A stretch of DNA of 64,000 nucleotides from contig JAHHHK010000003.1 in the NCBI GenBank assembly GCA_019359395.1, forward strand, positions 186,001-250,000, written 5' to 3'. Shown here one piece after another: positions 8,434-17,695 of this stretch (within the stretch, counting starts at the first letter, position 1; each line of letters opens with the position of its first letter). This DNA is from Komarekiella atlantica HA4396-MV6 (GTDB lineage: Bacteria > Cyanobacteriota > Cyanobacteriia > Cyanobacteriales > Nostocaceae). The translations under genes were made by a program, and so were the position numbers. The notes under the pieces were generated by a model. It did no database searches. It saw only the letters and a program-made list of their open reading frames with translations, and was not told where the DNA came from.

Positions 8434-10077
8434 ATGACAAGTTTTAATCGCTCTACCAGTCGTCGGTTGAAGAAACTAACTCAAATTCCTTCTGTGTGGG
8501 AGGGCGATCGCCGTCCGTTATCATCATCACCAACCCAACCGAGAGACTCGGAGGCAAATGGCGAATGCATTCTTTGGGTGGATGGCTCGCAAGGTATTGT
8601 CCGAGGAATGGACGTGATAGCGCCAGACATTGGCCCAGAAGCAATTGTTCGCACTTTAATGCGAGCAATGGAGCATCCCCACAGTCCAGCCAAACCCGCT
8701 AGACCCCAAAGAATTGTGGTGCGAGACCGCGAGATCCAATTCTACCTGCGCGGGGTATTGCAAGATTTGGATATCGCCATTGACTACGCACCGGAATTAC
8801 CTTTGATTGATGAACTGTTTCGTGGATTTTCGGATATCCTCGATAGCCAAATCCCCGATTTGCCTCCACAGTATGCACAGATTTTGCGAGATAAAGCTTT
8901 TGCAATTTGGCAAGCAGCTCCTTGGGAATTCTTAGAGGAACAGCAAATCTTGTCAATTGAGATCAATAAGTGGGATGTTGGTACACTCTACGCCTCAGTG
9001 ATGGGAATGCTGGGGATGGAATATGGCATTTTGTTTTATCGCTCCGAAGATTCGCTGAAGCGTTTTCGCGCAGCAGTTTTAAGAGATGACGAATCAACCC
9101 AGCGTTTAGAAGAAGCTTTTCTCAAGCAAGATTGCTTGTTTCTGACTTTTGAGCAGGCCGACGATACTAACGAAGATGAAGATGAAATTGATGATTTAGC
9201 AGATTTGCCATTATCAGAAATTGACCCTACCTTCGGCAATATCCATCCCTTAGAAGGACTGCGGTCTGTTTTGTATGACGAAGAAGCACTTGTAGTTTTA
9301 GTTGCTTTAGAAAGCCTAAGCCGCTTTATTCGCGATCATCGTCGTCAGCTTCATGGAGCTACCTTTCCCACGCTTAGCCGTCGCTATCGCATTTCTATCC
9401 CGCAGTCAGAAGAATCAACTAAATCAGTCCCTATCACTGTCTCTACCATGCCGCAAATGGCAGCAGAACTAGAGGAAATGGCTGGCTTTGGTGTCGAAGC
9501 TCAGGAAATTGATGATTCTGACTCGCCAACGTTCCGCTCATTACGAGATGACTTGATACCAGAAGATTCATTCCTTAGTTTGGGTGTGGTGTCATGGGAG
9601 ATGTTGGAGTATTTATATAAGGGAGTTAATTGCCATAAAGTTGGTGAAATTAAACAAGTCGGTGACGGCTTACCCGTGATTTTAATTCAAACTTCCCGAC
9701 CTAAGGCTAAGACTGTAATTGAAAATCTGGAGGCAGCTGGGGGACTGAAAGCAATTTGCTTTAATCCTGGTGCTGATCCCTTTGATAACAATCGTTACGA
9801 TCTAGGTTTATTACAAACTCAAAATGATGAATTGTTTTTGTTCGGTGAATTTTTAGATGACGATCCAACTCATGTAGAAGCTCGGAAAAAGTGGAATCAG
9901 CGGTGTAAAAATACTAGGGGCTATTGTGGCTTAATCATTGCTAAGGGACTGACGGGAGCTTCTCGCGGTAATCCCCAGTTGAAAGATATGATGGCCTTGT
10001 TTGAAGCGCGATCGCTTTCACCCAAAGATTTAGGTGTCGGCACTCTCCAACTTATGCCCCAACTTCAATTTGAATAA
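8434..10077 (+). CDS. Large conserved cyanobacterial protein, unknown function
   Basis: A 547-residue soluble protein with a basic N-terminus (MTSFNRSTSRRLKKL). The body is acidic, with a run of Asp/Glu near 245-260 (TNEDEDEIDDLADL) that looks like a linker between two folded halves. The C-terminal half includes strand-rich segments (LPVILIQTSRPKAKTVIENL, YCGLIIAKGLTG). I believe this belongs to a cyanobacteria-wide DUF family (possibly DUF6930), but no catalytic motif or known domain is visible. It diverges from the Fe-S carrier gene and ends before a clear hairpin. It is clearly coding: long, unbroken and with HIP1-containing codons. Confidence 0.75.
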   Translation: MTSFNRSTSRRLKKLTQIPSVWEGDRRPLSSSPTQPRDSEANGECILWVDGSQGIVRGMDVIAPDIGPEAIVRTLMRAMEHPHSPAKPARPQRIVVRDREIQFYLRGVLQDLDIAIDYAPELPLIDELFRGFSDILDSQIPDLPPQYAQILRDKAFAIWQAAPWEFLEEQQILSIEINKWDVGTLYASVMGMLGMEYGILFYRSEDSLKRFRAAVLRDDESTQRLEEAFLKQDCLFLTFEQADDTNEDEDEIDDLADLPLSEIDPTFGNIHPLEGLRSVLYDEEALVVLVALESLSRFIRDHRRQLHGATFPTLSRRYRISIPQSEESTKSVPITVSTMPQMAAELEEMAGFGVEAQEIDDSDSPTFRSLRDDLIPEDSFLSLGVVSWEMLEYLYKGVNCHKVGEIKQVGDGLPVILIQTSRPKAKTVIENLEAAGGLKAICFNPGADPFDNNRYDLGLLQTQNDELFLFGEFLDDDPTHVEARKKWNQRCKNTRGYCGLIIAKGLTGASRGNPQLKDMMALFEARSLSPKDLGVGTLQLMPQLQFE

Positions 10078-10144
10078 TTGTCCACATCATAACCACGAGA
10101 TGAACTGATAATTTAGACAAATCGCAGTTTGTAATTTTTAATGG

Positions 10145-10179
10145 TGCCTGAAGAAATATTCCTAGATAATCTTCAGGCA
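10145..10179 (+). terminator. Rho-independent-type terminator
   Basis: A nine-base perfect stem (TGCCTGAAG / CTTCAGGCA) encloses a 17-base loop and is followed by TTTTAG, 68 bases after the stop of the 547-residue gene. The sequence and position fit transcription termination. Confidence 0.6.
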
Positions 10180-10183
10180 TTTT

Positions 10184-11592
10184 AGTAAGTATTCATCTAA
10201 AAATTAAAATAAATTTATACCGCAAATTCGCGGAGCCAGAGTCATCATATCAGATTGCAACTAGCTGGGTATTTTGAGCAATATCCGATTTTATACTGCT
10301 TATTCCATACCTTAGTTGACTTTATCTTAATTTCATAAAGTACCTATGTTCCCATATTTTTCCACCAATTTCTACACCGTCTTTAAAGTATAAATAGATA
10401 CTTTCTTGTTGAAAACATTTTTCCAAAGCTCAGTTTGTTTAACTTTAGCTGATGCAGTTATATATCTGAATCTTTTATTTGATAAATTTTTGATATCAGC
10501 ATCTTGTTATATATCAATATTGTTAAGCAGAAGTTGAGGCAAATATCTCTTTCTTTGTAATGACTTTATAAAGGAAGATAATCAACAAATTCTAGCCTTT
10601 TAATGAAGATTATTTAAAGCACTTAAATAATAGCTATAATGAACACACTCCCGACAACATTGAGGCGTGTAGTACTTTTTATAGGTAGCTTTTCCAATAA
10701 ATATAAATCGCATACCAAAAGTTGATCGGCAGTAATTTCAAGCCAATTTTAGGTATAAGAAATTAGAGCAATGTCGAATTTGTAGCACAGTAATGAGCTA
10801 GAAAGTATCTACAAAGTTCTAAATCAACGAATACGATGATAAGTCTGAGTAGAGTAAGTTTCCAACCAGAAACTTGCAAAATAAACAAACGATTCGTTGG
10901 GCTTAAAAGAAATTGTATCGTTAGAGGGAGGAGAAAGAATAGTCTAAAAATTAAAAGTATCTTTACAGGGAATTAAAGCACAAGTCTTGAATAAAATATT
11001 ATTTGTGCAAATGCAGAGGTAATGAGAAAATAGTACACCAACCCTAACGTTTAGTTAATGTCGTTAGCTAGACACCTACGTTAATCACTTTCCCTCTAGA
11101 GCGATCGCTTTGGCTACTTTCAAATGATTGATGACTATCTACGTATACTATTGCAATCTGGGAGTCAACAGTTAAACATGAGAATGATTCTAAAGCTATA
11201 TTTTCAGATTTTTTAGCAGATGTTCTCTTTAGGGTTTTTTTGGCAAACTTGAGTGAAAGAGAAAGTCAAATGCTTTTGATGAAGAATAATTTTAGAAATA
11301 TTGGTTGAGTTAATAGTATGTATCTCAAATTAATTTATAAAATTTAATTGTTAGGCTTTACTCATCTTATTACTAGGGTTATTATCTTCAAGAGCAAGTA
11401 TGTGCTCTTTCTCTTGTGACAAAAATAACAAATAAACTGTAGTTTTTAGATTACGAAATGATCAATACTCTGACAAACGGAACAACTCTAATATTAATAC
11501 TATTACTTGTTTCCTGAGACAAACTCTGATAATCTAATCGTTTTCCTCTTTAGTTAGACCTCTTCTGATGACCTTAACATACATCAAATAGC
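10184..11592. other. 1.4-kb AT-rich gene-free stretch
   Basis: I see no protein gene here: stops are dense in all six frames and no fragment resembles a known family. The base composition is about 65-70% AT by eye, with several poly-T runs and few HIP1 sites (one near 11100). It is the longest gene-free stretch of the window and lies upstream of a small DNA-binding-type protein. It could hold a long 5' leader, small RNAs or decayed DNA. No tRNA cloverleaf or riboswitch consensus was recognised. Confidence 0.5.
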
Positions 11593-11769
11593 ATGATAAT
11601 GACAAATAAAAAATGGGCCGTAAAACGTATAACTGTCAATCTGGCAACACAGGAAGCGGAAAAACTAGAAAAATATTGCCAGCAAACAGGTAGACCTGCA
11701 ACCGATGTTATTCGTGAATTGATTAGAAGTTTGCCTGTCTCCGACGACAGCAAAGATGGAAGTAAGTAG
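11593..11769 (+). CDS. Small ribbon-helix-helix (CopG/Arc-like) protein, 58 aa
   Basis: The N-terminal strand KRITVNLATQEAEKLEKYC, a helix, then TGRPATDVIRELIRSL follow the ribbon-helix-helix plan: an antiparallel beta strand that contacts DNA, helix, turn, helix. Such proteins are dimeric repressors or antitoxins. The start may be 11593 or the ATG at 11599. No toxin gene follows: the next gene is crtQ, 274 bases downstream behind a hairpin, so an orphan regulator is more likely than half of a toxin-antitoxin pair. Its target is unknown; autoregulation or control of the crtQ side is only conjecture. The acidic, Ser-rich tail is probably disordered. Confidence 0.75.
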   Translation: MIMTNKKWAVKRITVNLATQEAEKLEKYCQQTGRPATDVIRELIRSLPVSDDSKDGSK

Positions 11770-11874
11770 AAAGGTGTTTTCAGGGTGTACCAAATCACTG
11801 CTTTCCTACAAAAAAAATAGCCATAACATCTGTTTTGAGTCCGTTTTTATAGACAAGAGTTTGTCTGAGTGATA

Positions 11875-11898
11875 CAGACGCGATGTTTCTCGCGTCTG
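11875..11898 (+). terminator. Nine-base-stem hairpin
   Basis: CAGACGCGA, a six-base loop, then TCGCGTCTG form a perfect stem. It lies 105 bases after the ribbon-helix-helix gene and 145 bases before crtQ. The stem shares GACGCGA with the palindrome at 6710, so it is a member of a repeated hairpin family and may also end transcription of the small gene. Confidence 0.5.
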
Positions 11899-12043
11899 GT
11901 CAATTGTTAGAACGACAAGGAGTCGTTAAAGGGTTTAGTATCGAAATTACTATGCCTTGATCCGCTAGTAGAGTTAATACGAATAGCAAATTCCGACACC
12001 AACCCAGTTACAATCTGTAAAGAAGCTGAAAAGGAACAACGGA

Positions 12044-13483
12044 ATGCGCGTTGCAATCATAGGTGCAGGGCTAGCGGGACTAGCGACCGCAGTAGATTTA
12101 GCTGATGCTGGCTGTGAAGTACAGATTTTCGAGTCTCGTCCGTTTGTTGGTGGTAAAGCCGGCAGTTGGATTGATGGAGATGGCAACCATGTTGAAATGG
12201 GGTTGCACGTATTTTTTGGCAACTACAAGCAGCTTTTAGAATTGATGAAGAAAGTGGGGGCCCTAGAAAACCTGCGTCCGAAGCAGCATACCCATACTTT
12301 CATAAATAAAGAGGGAAGAATTGGTACTTTAGATTTTCGCTTCGTCATGGGTGCGCCTTTTAATGGTTTAAAAGCATTTTTCACCACTTCCCAACTTTCT
12401 TTACTAGATAAATTGCAAAATGCACTGGCATTAGGAACTAGCCCCATAGTACGCGGCTTAGTAAACTTTGACGGTGCAATGAAAAACATCCGTGATTTAG
12501 ATAAAGTAAGCTTTGCCGACTGGTTCCGCAGTCATGGGGGTAATAATCGTAGCATCAAGCGGATGTGGAACCCGATCGCCTACGCGCTTGGCTTTATTGA
12601 CTGCGAAAATATTTCTGCCCGTTGCATGCTAACCATCTTTCAGCTATTTGCAGTAAAAACCGAAGCGTCGAAGTTGCGAATGCTGGAAGGCTCTCCCTAT
12701 GAGTACTTACATAAGCCCATCCTGGAATATCTGGAAGCTAGAGCGACCAAAGTTTACACACGCCGACAAGTGCGGGAAATCCAGTTTACTACAACAGCGC
12801 AACAAACCCATGTGACAGGCATAGTAGTTGCCGAAGGTGACACAGTAGAAACTATAACCGCAGATGCCTATGTCTGTGCTTGTGATCTGCCAGGGATTCA
12901 GCGCGTTTTACCCCAAGAGTGGCGTCAGTGGTCAGAATTTGACAATATTTACAAACTAGATGCTGTGCCTGTAGCAACCGTACAGTTAAGATTCGATGGT
13001 TGGGTGACAGAACTGTACGATGGAGAGCAGCGTAAACAGCTAAATCAGGCGGCGGGGATAGATAATTTGTTGTATACAGCCGATGCTGACTTTTCTTGTT
13101 TTGCCGACTTAGCTTTGACTAGTCCTGCTGATTATTATCGCCAAGGACAGGGGTCATTATTGCAACTAGTGCTGACACCGGGAGATCCTTTTATTAAACA
13201 AAATAATGAGGCGATCGCCCAGCATGTTCTCAAGCAAGTGCATGAACTTTTCCCTTCGTCACGAGAGCTAAATATGACTTGGTACAGTGTGGTAAAACTC
13301 GCTCAGTCTCTCTATAGAGAAGCGCCAGGTATGGATGTATACCGTCCTAATCAAAAGACACCAGTGAACAACTTCTTCTTAGCAGGGAGTTATACGCAAC
13401 AAGATTACATAGACAGCATGGAAGGAGCGACGATTTCTGGAAGGCGTGCAGCAAAAGCAATTTTAGAAAGTGTGAAGAGTTGA
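12044..13483 (+). CDS. crtQ: Zeta-carotene desaturase, plant type
   Basis: A flavoenzyme that adds the last two double bonds in converting 9,9'-di-cis-zeta-carotene to 7,9,7',9'-tetra-cis-lycopene, at thylakoid or plasma membranes. The N-terminus is an FAD-binding Rossmann motif, [10 protein letters not shown], followed by VGGKAGSW and the substrate-side [10 protein letters not shown] typical of the CrtP/CrtQ/PDS/ZDS family. The C-terminal [18 protein letters not shown] is the second FAD-contact motif. At 479 residues it matches cyanobacterial CrtQ and differs from bacterial CrtI. A good ribosome-binding site (AAAAGGAA) precedes the ATG. It is followed by an SRPBCC gene in the same direction. 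Confidence 0.95.
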   Translation: MRVAIIGAGLAGLATAVDLADAGCEVQIFESRPFVGGKAGSWIDGDGNHVEMGLHVFFGNYKQLLELMKKVGALENLRPKQHTHTFINKEGRIGTLDFRFVMGAPFNGLKAFFTTSQLSLLDKLQNALALGTSPIVRGLVNFDGAMKNIRDLDKVSFADWFRSHGGNNRSIKRMWNPIAYALGFIDCENISARCMLTIFQLFAVKTEASKLRMLEGSPYEYLHKPILEYLEARATKVYTRRQVREIQFTTTAQQTHVTGIVVAEGDTVETITADAYVCACDLPGIQRVLPQEWRQWSEFDNIYKLDAVPVATVQLRFDGWVTELYDGEQRKQLNQAAGIDNLLYTADADFSCFADLALTSPADYYRQGQGSLLQLVLTPGDPFIKQNNEAIAQHVLKQVHELFPSSRELNMTWYSVVKLAQSLYREAPGMDVYRPNQKTPVNNFFLAGSYTQQDYIDSMEGATISGRRAAKAILESVKS

Positions 13484-13487
13484 GGTA

Positions 13488-13605
13488 AACACGCAGTGGC
13501 TTGCCGCAGCGAAAAGTTCTGTAGGCGGGTTTCCCGCCGTAGGAAACTTTTCAAGACAGGCTACCGCAAAGGACGCTTCTTGAAGAGTAGGCGCGAAGGA
13601 ACAAC
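13488..13605. repeat. GC-rich interspersed repeat with hairpin
   Basis: This fills most of the gap between crtQ and the SRPBCC gene. It contains a strong hairpin (AAAGTTCTGTAGGCGGG / CCCGCCGTAGGAAACTTT) and words such as GCTTGCCGCAGCG and GGACGCTTCTTGAAG that recur in the genome's other repeats. It may weaken or separate transcription of the two genes. Confidence 0.6.
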
Positions 13606-13610
13606 AAAGA

Positions 13611-14054
13611 ATGTCAGATTGGTTAGAGCATAGTGTACAGGTGGAAGTAGAAGCTCCTATAGACCTAGTATGGAGCTTGTGGTCTGATTTGGAGCAAATG
13701 CCCCGTTGGATGAAGTGGATTGATTCAGTGAAAATACCGCCAGATAATCCAGATATATCTCTTTGGAAACTGAAGACCGGTAGTCTAGAATTTAACTGGA
13801 AATCTCGTATTCTTAAAGTTATCCCCAATCAAATTATTCAATGGGAATCTGTTGATGGCTTGCCGAATCAGGGAGCAATTCGCTTCTATGATCGCCACAA
13901 TAGTAGTATTGTCAAAATGACCGTTTCCTATGCCATCCCCGGTGTTATTGGCAAAATTATGGATAACTTATTTTTAGGACGGGTGGTTGAATCCACAATT
14001 CAAGCTGATTTGGAAAGGTTTAAAGAATACGCCTTAAAGGCTAAATCAAACTAA
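13611..14054 (+). CDS. SRPBCC (START/Bet v1-like) family protein
   Basis: A 147-residue helix-grip protein of the SRPBCC superfamily, whose members hold hydrophobic ligands in a deep cavity. The opening EHSVQVEVEAPIDLVWSLWSD followed by LEQMPRWMKWI is the classic first strand and V-shaped helices of polyketide-cyclase/CoxG-type members. The C-terminal long helix (ESTIQADLERFKEYALKAK) closes the cavity. There is no signal peptide. It follows crtQ on the same strand, an arrangement I believe recurs in cyanobacteria, so a role in carotenoid handling is plausible but not shown by the sequence. Confidence 0.85.
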   Translation: MSDWLEHSVQVEVEAPIDLVWSLWSDLEQMPRWMKWIDSVKIPPDNPDISLWKLKTGSLEFNWKSRILKVIPNQIIQWESVDGLPNQGAIRFYDRHNSSIVKMTVSYAIPGVIGKIMDNLFLGRVVESTIQADLERFKEYALKAKSN

Positions 14055-14164
14055 CTACGGTAGAGGTGTCTAAGTCCTTACAAAACCGCTCAAAAACTGT
14101 AGTGGGGTTTCATCATATACAGCACTAAAAAATACTTATTACTTTAACCAGACTTACGCAAAAT

Positions 14165-14275
14165 TATGAAAAAACGTAGAAGCGGAGCGGCTTCCCGCAG
14201 CAAAAATTCGAGCCAGTGCGAACAATCGCGCTGGCGTCGGAAGCCGCCGCACCCTGCGGGATTTTGCTACCGATT
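14165..14275. repeat. GC-rich interspersed repeat
   Basis: A GC-rich block in an otherwise AT-rich gap, with inverted words (GCGGCTTCCCGCAGC; GGAAGCCGCCGCACC; CCCTGCGGGA). It is of the same class as the repeats at 7.6 and 13.5 kb and separates the convergent SRPBCC and ferredoxin-like genes. Confidence 0.55.
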
Positions 14276-14341
14276 TCTGTGTGTTTAATTACTTCTTCTG
14301 TGTACTTCACTCAAGTGAGAACCGCTATATAAATTTATAAA

Positions 14342-14581
14342 TTACCAAGTTGGATCGCTAAACAAATTAATCGTCAATTCTTTGCGTGGTGGAACTGCTG
14401 TGATACAGGCACGAATGATATCCCCATCCTCTAATTCCACGGTGCAAGCGTGACACGACCCCATGAGACAGCCAGTAGGAATAGACACCCCAGCCCGATC
14501 TGCTACATCCAAAAGGGCTTCTCCCACTTCGGCATCTACTGTGACATCATCTGGTAAAAAACGGACGCGAACAATCATCAA
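14342..14581 (-). CDS. [2Fe-2S] ferredoxin-like protein
   Basis: A short plant-type ferredoxin fold of 79 residues. Four cysteines are spaced as for a [2Fe-2S] cluster: Cys38, Cys43 and Cys46 in GCLMGSCHAC, and Cys59 in RACI. The first beta hairpin (IVRVRFLPDDVTVDAE) and the helix ALLDVADRAGVSIPTGC fit. It is shorter than photosynthetic PetF (about 98 residues) and lacks the usual C-terminal YPTSDC-type segment. It is therefore probably a specialised electron carrier rather than the main photosystem I acceptor. The redox partner is unknown. It stands alone between repeat-rich gaps. Confidence 0.88.
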   Translation of the reverse strand: MMIVRVRFLPDDVTVDAEVGEALLDVADRAGVSIPTGCLMGSCHACTVELEDGDIIRACITAVPPRKELTINLFSDPTW

Positions 14582-14654
14582 ATACTAGCCTAGCTTAGCT
14601 GTTATGCATTTAACTTGTGTATTGACTCTTAAGGTTGTCCCTTGTCATTAGTCA

Positions 14655-14735
14655 TTTGGATTTAGGAGGGTTTCCCTCTCTTACGAGACGCTAATGCGAA
14701 CCGCAGTAAACTTTTAAAGAGAGGACTAATGACTA
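14655..14735. repeat. Interspersed repeat with inverted arms
   Basis: GAGGGTTTCCCTCTCTTACGAGACGC followed by a partly complementary AAAGAGAGGACTAATGAC tail. The direct heptamers CTAATGA(C) at the end also occur at about 54.8 kb. It sits between the ferredoxin-like gene and cobQ and has no coding character. Confidence 0.5.
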
Positions 14736-14780
14736 ATGACGGTCTTAACGAAAAAATGTACAATTTTGACGGACTCTAGC

Positions 14781-16256
14781 TTAAGACAAAAACGGAGTTA
14801 AGTCTAAATGACTTTCAACTTCAGTAGCTAAAGAATCCAAAATATGCTCTCGCTGTTCTCGGTAGTTAGAAACACCCGTAGGCAAAGATTTCAAACCCCG
14901 CTGTTGACGGAGACGATTTAACCAAGCACGTCGCCAAGGGCCATTGTCAAAAAGCCCGTGGAGATAAGTACCCCAAACTGATTGACAACTATCCACTAAC
15001 CCTAAATTAACATCGTCAAATAAAGGTTGGAAGGCTTGGCTATCTGCTTGTTGTTCTATGCGCGATCGCCCTTGGTGGATTTCAAACCCGGTTACTGGCA
15101 AGCCCTGTTGAGGATAATTCGAGCTAACCTGGCGCTGGCGGGCTATTTTTTGTCCGGTAATTACGGTTCTGATTGGTAATAAATTTAACGCTTGAAATCT
15201 CCCAGCTTGTCCTTCTATCCCCTCTGGATCAGCGATGATTTGACCCAGCATTTGGAAGCCTCCACAAATACCTAAAACTGTGCCACCAGAAGCAGCATAG
15301 TGTTGGATCGCTTCTGCCATACCACTTCTTTGCAGCAATAGCAAATCAGCAATTGTGGTCTTTGTTCCAGGAATGATCACAGCATCAGGGTGTCCCAAAT
15401 CTTGCTTGGGACTAAGGTATTTCACTGAAACTGTAGGCTCTGATTCTAGTGGGTCAAAGTCGGTAAAGTTGGCAATTCTCGGTAAGCGGATGACAGCGAT
15501 GTTGAGGTCAGTTTGGACTTGATTCGATTGACGTTCTAGTAAGTCGAGAGAATCCTCCGCTGGAAATACTTGTTCTAGGTATGGTATGACACCAACAACG
15601 GGGACACCTGTGCGTTCTTCTAACCATTTTATCCCCGGTTCTAAGAGCGATCGCTGTCCTCGAAACTTGTTAATTACCACACCCTGAATTAGAGCGCGTT
15701 CTTCTGGTTCCAGTAATTCTAAGGTTCCTACTACGTGAGCAAAAGCACCACCTCGATCAATATCAACCACTAGTATGGTTGGCGCATTTAAATGTTTTGC
15801 CACCCGCATGTTAGTTAAGTCACGGTGCTTGAGGTTAATCTCTGCTGGACTACCTGCACCTTCACAAACTAGTAAATCAAATTCTGTTCCTAAATGCTGT
15901 AGCGATTCTTCAATTGTGCGCCAACCTATTTCAAAATATTGCTCGTAGTAATCGGCTGCACTGACTTTGCCTACAGGCCTGCCTTTGATTATGACTTGGG
16001 AGGTCATATCTCCTTGAGGTTTGAGTAAAATTGGATTCATTTCTACCCAAGGGATGACTCCAGCCGCCCAAGCTTGCACCGCTTGGGCGTAGCCAATTTC
16101 TCCACCACTGGCAGTAACATAAGCATTTAAAGCCATATTTTGACCTTTAAAGGGAGCCACTCGCCAGCCACGCCGCGACAGAATGCGACAAATAGCTGTA
16201 GTTAAGAGTGATTTCCCTGCATGGGATGTTGTCCCCACCACCATAATTGATTTCAT
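14781..16256 (-). CDS. cobQ: Cobyric acid synthase
   Basis: ATP- and glutamine-dependent amidation of four carboxyl groups on adenosylcobyrinic acid a,c-diamide, giving cobyric acid in (pseudo)cobalamin synthesis. The N-terminal dethiobiotin-synthase-like domain has the P-loop-type GTTSHAGKS at residues 8-16 and APFKGQNMALNAYVT. The C-terminal class I glutamine amidotransferase-like domain has the Cys in LGICGGFQMLG (about 330) and a His in YLHGLFDNG (about 430). At 491 residues it is normal length and intact. The gene is solitary here, with cobalamin genes presumably elsewhere. I saw no cobalamin riboswitch in the upstream gap. Confidence 0.95.
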   Translation of the reverse strand: MKSIMVVGTTSHAGKSLLTTAICRILSRRGWRVAPFKGQNMALNAYVTASGGEIGYAQAVQAWAAGVIPWVEMNPILLKPQGDMTSQVIIKGRPVGKVSAADYYEQYFEIGWRTIEESLQHLGTEFDLLVCEGAGSPAEINLKHRDLTNMRVAKHLNAPTILVVDIDRGGAFAHVVGTLELLEPEERALIQGVVINKFRGQRSLLEPGIKWLEERTGVPVVGVIPYLEQVFPAEDSLDLLERQSNQVQTDLNIAVIRLPRIANFTDFDPLESEPTVSVKYLSPKQDLGHPDAVIIPGTKTTIADLLLLQRSGMAEAIQHYAASGGTVLGICGGFQMLGQIIADPEGIEGQAGRFQALNLLPIRTVITGQKIARQRQVSSNYPQQGLPVTGFEIHQGRSRIEQQADSQAFQPLFDDVNLGLVDSCQSVWGTYLHGLFDNGPWRRAWLNRLRQQRGLKSLPTGVSNYREQREHILDSLATEVESHLDLTPFLS

Positions 16257-16523
16257 AGGTCAGTCAGTATCAGTTTTTCAAACTAAGCGTTGAAATAAAA
16301 GGGGTGAACGGTAATATGCAATCCGCTCGCCAAATTTAAAAAGTTAGGGAAGGTTCCAGAGGTAAAATTTGAAGCATTCAGCCTTTTGTTACCTCATTTC
16401 TCTTCTGTAACCCGCCACACCTCATGAATCATGGTTAACAGTAAAGATTTCATGAAGGGGGTTGACGTTTCCGTATATATTGTTCCCTTTTACTCCCTTA
16501 TCCTAACCTTCACTTGATCAATT

Positions 16524-16928
16524 CTAAAAGGGTAGTCTAAACCAACGAATTACAGCATTGTATAAGCGATCGCTCCAAGAAGGAGTACGCCAATTTTTTC
16601 CTTGATATTGTTCTACTAACTGGCGACCTAGGGGAGTGAGGCGAAAACTATCTGTAATTCCCTGTCCATCGACTTCTCGACGCAGTACCCCCACTTGGAT
16701 CAACCACCCCAAAGCGTGATCACAGGCTAATTCTGATAAGGGGCGTTTAGTGTAACTCTGCTTGATACCATTTTCTAGGGCGATCGCACTCAAGGACACA
16801 CTCTGATGTCCCATCACTTCAAATAAATGTAAATTGAATGGTGAACATACTAGCGATCGCTCGGCTCTTTCTACTGTGCTACGAGGATAGACGAAAATTT
16901 TGGAGTTTTGGGAATCAACAGCAGGCAT
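16524..16928 (-). CDS. Conserved cyanobacterial winged-helix-like protein
   Basis: A 134-residue cytoplasmic protein. It resembles the cyanobacterial family labelled Npun_F0494, which I recall only by name. Two thirds look like a winged-helix arrangement: SVSLSAIALENGIKQSYTKRPL and ACDHALGWLIQVGVLRRE (helices), then DSFRLTPLGRQLVEQY (wing and last helix). This is reminiscent of MarR/PadR-type regulators, but DNA binding is unproven. The C-terminus is basic and aromatic (YNAVIRWFRLPF), perhaps membrane-touching. It is preceded by a heptamer repeat. Function unknown. Confidence 0.7.
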   Translation of the reverse strand: MPAVDSQNSKIFVYPRSTVERAERSLVCSPFNLHLFEVMGHQSVSLSAIALENGIKQSYTKRPLSELACDHALGWLIQVGVLRREVDGQGITDSFRLTPLGRQLVEQYQGKNWRTPSWSDRLYNAVIRWFRLPF

Positions 16929-16975
16929 TGGGGACTGGGGATTGGGGACTGGGGACTAGGGATTGGGGATTGGGA
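16927..16975 (+). repeat. Heptamer tandem repeat (STRR)
   Basis: Seven-base units GGGGACT, GGGGATT and close variants follow one another about six times immediately upstream of the winged-helix-like gene. Such short tandemly repeated repetitive sequences are a hallmark of heterocystous cyanobacteria. They probably expand by slippage. Confidence 0.85.
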
Positions 16976-17175
16976 AAGAGTTTACCTAATTTTTAATTTC
17001 CAATCGTTAATTGAGTATTGATTTAAGAATATGTTTATTGTTGTTTTAGCTACCTTGTTTCAGAAAACTTGTTTTTCTGAAAATAGTTACGCTATTTTAT
17101 AGCAATTATATTTAATCATGTAAATTATTATAAAATTTCAAGTGCATCAACAATCTTAAACAGGAAAGGTTTATT

Positions 17176-17613
17176 ATGCCTCTAGCAGTTGGTACGGATG
17201 CACCTGCATTTACCGCTAAAGACACTAACGGCAACACTGTCTCATTATCTGATTTTGCGGGCAAGACGGTCGTTTTGTATTTTTATCCCAAAGATGACAC
17301 GCCAGGTTGCACCAAACAAGCCTGTAGTTTTCGGGACGCCCAGTCTGAATATCAAGGTAAAGATGTTTTAGTCCTGGGAGTTAGTGCAGATGATGAAGCC
17401 GCTCATCAGGCATTTACAACAAAATATAATCTGAACTTTCCCCTACTGGCAGACACCGATAAAGCTCTCATCAAAGCTTTTGATGTAGATGGTGGCGGTT
17501 ATGCCAAGCGCGTCACCTACGTAATCGATCCCAACGGCAAAATTATCCATGTTGATGCCAGTGTCAACACAAGCACCCATGCTAAAGATGTTTTAACTAC
17601 ACTTGGGCTGTAG
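17176..17613 (+). CDS. prxQ: Peroxiredoxin Q / BCP
   Basis: A thiol peroxidase that reduces hydrogen peroxide and organic peroxides using thioredoxin. At 145 residues it has a peroxiredoxin-type thioredoxin fold. The peroxidatic Cys45 and resolving Cys50 lie in TPGCTKQAC, the atypical 2-Cys spacing of the BCP/PrxQ class. YFYPKDDTPGC and GVSADDEAAHQAF are family hallmarks, and the C-terminal region has VTYVIDPNGKI. There is no transit or signal sequence, so it is cytosolic. The ATG follows an AGGAAAGG ribosome-binding site. It is monocistronic with its own terminator. Confidence 0.93.
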   Translation: MPLAVGTDAPAFTAKDTNGNTVSLSDFAGKTVVLYFYPKDDTPGCTKQACSFRDAQSEYQGKDVLVLGVSADDEAAHQAFTTKYNLNFPLLADTDKALIKAFDVDGGGYAKRVTYVIDPNGKIIHVDASVNTSTHAKDVLTTLGL

Positions 17614-17652
17614 TTTTTACCTGATAATTAGCTTTTTTGTCAGCCTAATTTA

Positions 17653-17683
17653 AACCCCAACTCCTCTTAGAGGGGTTAGGGTT
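17653..17683 (+). terminator. Terminator of peroxiredoxin Q gene
   Basis: The inverted repeat AACCCCAACTCCTCT / AGAGGGGTTAGGGTT is followed by TTTTAG, about 40 bases after the stop of prxQ. Arms of about 14 bases with a tiny loop and a following T-run fit intrinsic termination. It could also serve the convergent gene. Confidence 0.65.
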
Positions 17684-17695
17684 TTTAGTTTAAAT

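Noticed and set aside
16257-16523. Possible cobalamin riboswitch upstream of cobQ
   Set aside because: No B12-box-like conserved core or expected stem arrangement could be recognised by eye in this gap.
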